Assembly (NCBI RefSeq): GCF_009730915.1
Contig: NC_052475.1
Location: forward strand, 32,363,016-32,427,015
DNA length: 64,000 bases
DNA from: Dioscorea cayenensis subsp. rotundata
Taxonomy: Eukaryota; Streptophyta; Magnoliopsida; Dioscoreales; Dioscoreaceae
Direction of reading: 5' to 3'
Made by a program: the position numbers and the translations under genes. Below, piece after piece: positions 58,360-64,000 of the stretch (positions are counted from its first letter, which is position 1; the number at the start of each line of letters is the position of its first letter). The notes beneath the pieces were generated by a model. That model was not told where the DNA came from. It made no database searches and saw only the letters and a list, made by a program, of their open reading frames with translations.

Positions 58360-60887
58360 AGTCTATTGATTTTTGATATGTGTGAAAGTTGCATCTTAGG
58401 AAAGCGAGAGAAGGGTGAGATTCTTGAAAACCCGGCAGGGACTCGAAGGTCGAAAAAAATTAGAATTAGTGCACATCGATTTATGGGGACCTTCACGATT
58501 GCATCACTTGGAGGTTCAAGGTACTATGTAACTTTTTATTGATGACTCAAGCGAGAAAGGTGTGGGTTTATTTTTTTGAAAAAAATAAATCAGATTTATT
58601 TGAGACTTTTTAAGAAGTGGAGAGCCATGGTTGAGACGAAACATGTTTGAAAGTAAAATGCTTAAGATCGGATAATGGAGGGAGTACGTAGATGGAGGGT
58701 TCGAGTGAGTATTGTGCTACAGAAGGAATTAAGATGGAGAAGACTATTCCTGGAACACCACAATGTAATGGTGTGGCGAGAGCGCATGAACAGTAACTCC
58801 CTCAATGAGCGTGCTAGGGTGTATGAGGCTACATGCTGGGTTACCAAAAATTTTTTGGGCTGATGCTGTTAGCACTGCTGCTTACCTAATAAATCGAGGG
58901 CCTTCAGTTCCTATAGAGTTTAGAATTCCTGAGGAGGTTTGGAGCGGTAAAGAAGTGAAGTTTTCACATCTAATAGTTTTTGGGTGTGCATCTTATGTTC
59001 ACATTGATTCTAATGCTCGAAGTAAACTTGATGCAAAAGTCTAAAAAAATGTTTTTTTCATTGGATATGGTGATGAGAAATTTGGTTATAGGTTTTGGGA
59101 TGAACAAAAACGGAAAAAAATCATCGAAGCAAAAAAATGTGATATTCAATGAACGGGCTATGTACAAGGACGAGTCAACCGTCATCTGCCGGATGTCACG
59201 CATCAAAAAGAAAGTCCGAGGTTGTCAACTTAGATGAATTGATCGAAAGTACTATTCGTAAAAATGAGTGAAGAAGATAAGGAGATTGCGATTCACGAGG
59301 TTGATCGGAGTACACCGAAAGAGTCGAAGTTCGCAGATCCTCCGAGAACATTAGATCTCCTCAACGTTATTCACCATCACTAAATTATCTCCCGTTGATC
59401 GATGGTGGTGAACCGGAATGTTATGATGAAGCTTTTACAAGATAAGAATTCAAGCAAGTGGGAGTTAGCCATGAAGGATGAGATGGATTCCTTGTTGAGG
59501 AATCAAACATGGGAACCCGATCGAGTTACCAGAGAACTAAGAAGGCTTTGCACAACAAGTGGGTATACAGAATAAAGAATGAACATGATGGTAGCAAACG
59601 ATACAAGGCCAGATTAGTAGTTAAAGGGTTCCAACAGAAGGAGAGTATTGACTACTCAGAGATATTTTCTCCAGTTGTGAAGATATCAACGATTAGACTG
59701 GTGCTTGGAATTGTAGCTGTAGAGAATTTACATCTTGAACAGTTAGATGTGAAGACAACGTTTCTTCATGGTGACTTGGATGAAGACATTTACATGCTTC
59801 AACAAGAAGGGTTCGTTGTTCAGGGGCAAGAGAATCAAGTCTGCAAACTAAGAAAGAGCTTGTATGGCCTGAAACAAGCTCCAAGACAATGGTACAAGAA
59901 ATTTGATAGTTTTATGCATGAAATTGAGTTCAAGAGATGTGAAGCTGATCATTGTTGCAATATCAAGTTCTTTGACAATTCCTATATCATCTTAATGGTG
60001 TATGTAGATGATATGCTCATCAGAGGTCTAGCATTGAGTAGATCAATTATTTGAAGAAACAATTGTCAAAATAGTTTGCAATGAAGGATTTGGGAGCTGC
60101 AAATCAAATCCTTGGTATGAGAATCATTAGAGATAAGGCTAATGGTATATTGAAGCTCTCACAATGGAGTATGTGAAGAAAGTTCTTAGCGATTCAATAT
60201 GAATGAAGCCAAATCAGTAAGCACACCCTTGGGAAGTCATTTTAAAACCCGAGCAAAGAACGATCACCGAAGACGGAAGAAGAAGAGGATTACATGAGGA
60301 AGGTGCCCTATGCTTCGACTATTGGCGACTTGATGTATGCTATGGTGTGTACAAGGCCGACATTGCACATGCAGATGGGAGTTGTGAGTAGATTCATGAG
60401 TAGGCCTCGGAAAAACAGAGATTGGGAAGCGATTAAGTGGATTCTAAGATATTTGAAGGGCTCATCGGATATATGTATTTGTTTCACGGTGCAAGTTTGA
60501 AACCGCAGGGGTTATGTAGATGTCGATTTTTGCTCGGAGATACGGATAACGTGAAAAAGTACTACAGGGTATATCTATACATTGAATGGTACTGCAGTTA
60601 GTTGGATTTCTCAATTGCAGAAAGTTGTTGCTCTCTCTACAACAGAAGCAGAGTATGTTGTTGTTACAGAAGCTAGCAAGGAGATGATCTGGTTACAAAA
60701 TTTTTTGGCAGAATTAGGAAAGAGGCAGGAGAATAATATTTTGTACAGCGACAGCCAAAGTGCCATTCATCTTGCTAGGAATTCAGCATTTCATTCAAGA
60801 ACCAAGCATATACAGTTAAGGTATCATTTCACTCGGACTTTATTAGAAGATAAAGTGTTGGCTCTTGAGAAGATTCCAGGCAGTTAA
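58360..60887 (+). pseudogene. Broken copia integrase, reverse transcriptase and RNase H
   Basis: Integrase is heavily frameshifted. Its pieces include AYLINRGPSVPIEF near 58880-58930 and the block that follows it. RT is best preserved at 59509-60054 (NKWVYRIKNEHDGSKRYKARLV, LDVKTTFLHGDL, LYGLKQAPRQWYKKFD, catalytic YVDDML). RNase H is at 60582-60887 (VALSTTEAEYVV, YSDSQSAIHLA, SRTKHIQLRYHF). Frames change between each part. Confidence 0.88.
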
Positions 60888-61070
60888 AATCCAGCTGATA
60901 TGTTAACCAAGGTAGTTATTGTTGACAAACCGAAGCTATGCAAAGTTTCAGCTTGGTTTGAGCACTGATGATTAAAAAGGGTTTGTCACGGGTTTGTTGT
61001 TCAAACTTTGTGTTTCTTTGAAGATTTGAAGCTTGAGAACTTGGATGAGATCGGGTCCCAAGTGGGAGAT

Positions 61071-61370
61071 TGTTGAGTTGTGTGGAGCCTGATTATATTA
61101 AACACCCCTTGTGTTATTTGGAAATTTGTGAGGGGGTATTTTAGAAATTTCCATTGTAATAGAGTTTTTTTTTCTGTTTCCCCCCTCTTATATATATATA
61201 TATATATATATTCATCCTTGTAAAAAGTTATTTTTTTTTAGGGAGAAGAAAATACTGAAATCAGCCGGCGGCCGTGGACGTAACCCTAGTTTTGGGTGAA
61301 CCACGTAAATCTCTGTGTTTTCTTTTTTTTGTTATCTTCTATTCTTGCCTTTGTTTCTTAGTTCCTAACA
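61071..61370 (+). repeat. 3' LTR of the copia element
   Basis: 300 bp, TGTTGAG...CTAACA, directly after the purine tract and followed by the TAAAA target duplication. Confidence 0.94.
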
Positions 61371-61375
61371 TAAAA

Positions 61376-63838
61376 AATGCCGCCCAATCAGATACACTCC
61401 GAGCAGTACATGAATTTTTTTAAAATAAATAAATAAATAAACTACATTCATTAAAATATACGAATAACAAAAGATACAGAGAAACACAAATAAAAACACA
61501 CATAAAATTTACTAGGTGGGAAATAGATGAAAGAACAATAGAACAGCAAGACAACACAAATAGAAAATAAAACCATACCGCAAAAAGCAAAAAAACAACA
61601 ACAATAAAACTATGACTCTAAGAGGCACTCCTTCGAAGAACAATCACAAGGATAGCTTGCGCCGATGACGTTGAAGGTTGACTTGCTTAGATCATTTGTA
61701 TGGGATGAACGAGGCTTCAGGAACACCAGACTTTTTTTCACAGTGCTAACTAAGTCCACCAACTTTAGACAGGTAGAGAAAAAAATATGTGATTAATTTT
61801 AATAATATCCAACAAGAGTACTTTAAAGTTAAATATGCAATCATTTCGTTCCAGCTAAATATTTCAAACAATGGCCATGCTTAGGAGATTCTACACTTGA
61901 GCATTAACTAGAGGTTAGTCCTCTAGGATGTCCATGTGTCACCTAATAAACTAGGGTAACATGCAAGAAGGTTTCCAAAATAATACCAAATTTGCATTGC
62001 GAAAAGGATAAGAAATAAGTAAATGGTTAATTATTTCAATACATGAAAAGTTTTTAAAGGCCAAAAATCATCTTACACTAAATCTACTAAAACATGCGAG
62101 CATGCATCTTTGGATTGATCATGCTCTATTCTAATTTGTCTTGGGCACCAATGCCTAATTTGGTGAAAATGGGTGATTAGGTTAGTGGTCTAAAATGTGA
62201 CTTTGATTCATTAATTGCTTCTTTACCTCGAGAATATGGAACTACTTTGGTATATCCTACTACTCCACCATTATGGAGAATGTGTGATTTCTTGGAGACT
62301 CAAACTAAGACATATTTGAGAAATCCTAATTAGGGCAATTTTATGGAATAATTGGTTAGAACAAAATGATCATATTTTCAACCGATACCCATTTCAATTC
62401 TAGTCAAAATTGGTTACATGGTTCTTCTTTGGATTTTGCAACTTCCTTAGCTCACTCACCATTGTTCTTGGTGAAATAAAGCCCAACAACATATCACTTA
62501 GCTAAGCAACTCAATTATTGTTCGCACCCTTGCCACTTAGAATAGATAGTTGCCTTTATTTATTTATTTATTTATTTATTTATTTGCCAAGATGAGCAGC
62601 TAGACCGCTAAGAAAAGCAAGGGCGTGCATAAGCCTCGGCAGAGCAAGTGGGGGCAGGGCCCTTGTACACGTGGGCGCTGGGATAACCCACACACAACTA
62701 CTACTCACACTCCTAGAAATATGCCATCACCAATGATTCGAACTCTCACCACTTATGAAGGGTTTCTAAAGGAGACCCAGCTACCAACTTGGTCGTCAGT
62801 GGATATTTGCCTTCATTGATTATCACCTGGGTAATACTATTTCTTTTAGATAGCTTTGTATTTATTTATTTTGTCTACCATTTTTTTGTCTACTACTTTT
62901 GTTTTCTACATTTCCTCTTGTCGGGGTTACTTGCATTGCAATAGTGAAAAACTCTATGGAAGTTACTGTAGCAAAATCACTGTTTACGGTGCTGTAGCAA
63001 TTTAATGGTTATGTATACAATCTCTATACGGTCAGCATGCTGTCTGTATGATTTAGTGCAAACTTTTGGGAGAATCTATACGGCCTCTATATGTGCCGTA
63101 TGGCACCAGTATGTCCTAGGCAAAACTCTCTAAATGATTATATGGTCTTCATATGCCTCTTATATGCCCATATGCCTCTTATATGCCCATATGACACCCA
63201 TGATGCATCCTGAACAATTCCATGTGACCTCTACAAGGGTTTAAAACCCTCATAGGTCAAATACAGCTCTTAAGAGTGCAATTACAACCCCTCTTTATGA
63301 CCTTGAATGAGTTAATGTCTATAAAAGACGATAAATACACATACAACCATGCAAGACACCAATTTTAGCATGAAAACTTTTCGAATAGAGGGAAAATCAG
63401 GAGACTCCTTAAAGCCTCTTACAATGCTTCCGCTATGTCAATTAATGGAGTTTAGAAGGATCTCTCTCGCTAACTAGAGGCATACAAACTCAAAGACAAG
63501 AGTATTCAATGAGAGACTCAACAAGACATGCATACATCATATCTCCCAAGATAAATACAATGACATCAAGAAGGATTTAATTAAGGAGATTAACTCAAAG
63601 GATTAGGAACCTTATTAGTAAGGATGCTCTCTACCCAAGAATGTAGATCCGATCTTCTTGCCAAGTTTAGCCCTAATCCCCTTCTCCTTCCTCTTCTTGG
63701 TTTCTTTCTTCTTTCACTCAATTGTCTCATCCTTCTCTTTCCTTACTCTGGCATCCCAAGAATGAGAGTTTAACACAAATAAGACATTCATATGAGATTA
63801 CTTTTTTGCCCTTGACATTTTATTAAATGACATAGCTT

Positions 63839-63877
<39 letters not shown>

Positions 63878-64000
63878 GCCATGCCCGACTTTATTGTTCT
63901 AGCCCAAATGGGCTGAAACCCAACACCTCTATTGCTCTTGTAACCCTCATTTTCACCACTGGTGGACTTTGAGATCTTTTCTACCCCATCTTTTGTTCAT
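61376..64000. other. Intergenic spacer at the right end of the window
   Basis: No gene is supported. It holds a SINE at 62557-62801 and a (TA)n tract at about 63841-63873. From about 62930 to 63880 the composition becomes LTR-like: GTTTACGGTGCTGTAGCAA, a TATA-like CTATAAAAGAC at about 63319, and a duplicated CTCTTATATGCCCATATG block near 63156-63190. A retrotransposon LTR running past the window edge is possible but not shown. Confidence 0.45.
62557..62801 (-). mobile_element. tRNA-derived SINE, family B, with (AAAT)n tail and target duplication
   Basis: On the minus strand: A-box CAAGTTGGTAGCTGG (62792-62778), perfect B-box GTTCGAATC (62743-62735), a G/C-rich body (GGGTTATCCCAGCGCCCACG) and a tail of about seven AAAT units (62585-62557). 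Flanks are GATAGTTGCCTT (62545-62556) and GATATTTGCCTT (62802-62813), an 11/12 direct repeat, the hallmark of LINE-assisted insertion. About 245 bp including tail. The body differs from SINE family A in this window. Confidence 0.85.

Larger units (their letters stand above)
56700..61370 (+). mobile_element. Degenerate Ty1/copia LTR retrotransposon with 5-bp target duplication
   Basis: It is 4.67 kb. LTRs of 297 bp (56700-56996) and 300 bp (61071-61370) both start TGTTGAGTTGTG and end CCTAACA. The flanks are TAAAA (56695-56699 and 61371-61375), a perfect 5-bp duplication. The primer-binding site TGGTATCAGAGC (56999-57010) matches initiator tRNA-Met. The purine tract AAGTGGGAGAT precedes the 3' LTR. 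Internal order is Gag, protease, integrase, RT, RNase H, the Ty1/copia order. The LTRs differ at perhaps 4-5% of sites, mostly in one patch near the 56890s and in homopolymers. The coding region has many frameshifts, so it is not autonomous. Confidence 0.95.

Noticed and set aside
62735..62792. Possible tRNA gene (good A-box and B-box)
   Set aside because: The sequence between and around the boxes does not give a paired acceptor stem or cloverleaf, and the (AAAT)n tail plus target duplication mark it as a SINE.

Overview
This is nuclear DNA from a flowering plant. The genes are split by GT-AG introns, the spacers are A/T-rich with many simple repeats, and the gene families are plant-specific (MyTH4-FERM kinesin, SBP-box factor, wall-associated kinase, LHCB7 antenna protein). 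The lineage cannot be fixed from sequence alone. A non-grass monocot is my guess, not a result. I see no bacterial, organellar or viral genes, no CRISPR array, and no rRNA or tRNA gene.

Layout. 1-2.4 kb is spacer. 3.36-16.05 kb (+) is a 23-coding-exon gene for a kinesin-like calmodulin-binding protein (KCBP/ZWICHEL type). Its introns hold an LTR-like repeat, a hairpin element with a second hairpin nested in its loop, and a TRIM-like relic. 17.04-17.66 kb (-) is a DUF4228/PADRE protein. 21.7-24.6 kb (-) is a GT92 galactan synthase (GALS type). 27.84-33.53 kb (-) is a decayed Ty3/gypsy element with 562-bp LTRs and a 5-bp target duplication. 34.5-35.2 kb (-) is a DC1-domain protein. 36.2-38.6 kb (-) is a wall-associated receptor kinase. 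39.9-44.6 kb (-) is a long SBP-box (SPL14/SPL1-type) transcription factor. 44.6-50.6 kb is a repeat-rich spacer with a tRNA-derived SINE. 50.6-54.1 kb (-) is LHCB7. 56.70-61.37 kb (+) is a decayed Ty1/copia element with a 5-bp target duplication. 61.4-64 kb is spacer with a second SINE family in a clear 12-bp target duplication.

The seven host genes form no operon-like or pathway unit. They cover the cytoskeleton, Ca2+ signalling, cell-wall synthesis and sensing, transcription and photosynthesis. For the five multi-exon genes, each exon length and splice phase was counted by hand and closes into one open frame (KCBP 1293 aa, GALS 524 aa, WAK 754 aa, SPL 1058 aa, LHCB7 316 aa). The two single-exon genes encode 206 and 249 aa. 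I found no convincing undescribed biological system. The most unusual material is the mobile-element fraction: two SINE families, one with a tandemly triplicated tail; nested hairpins in a kinesin intron; and a gypsy element whose integrase tail is encoded inside its LTR.
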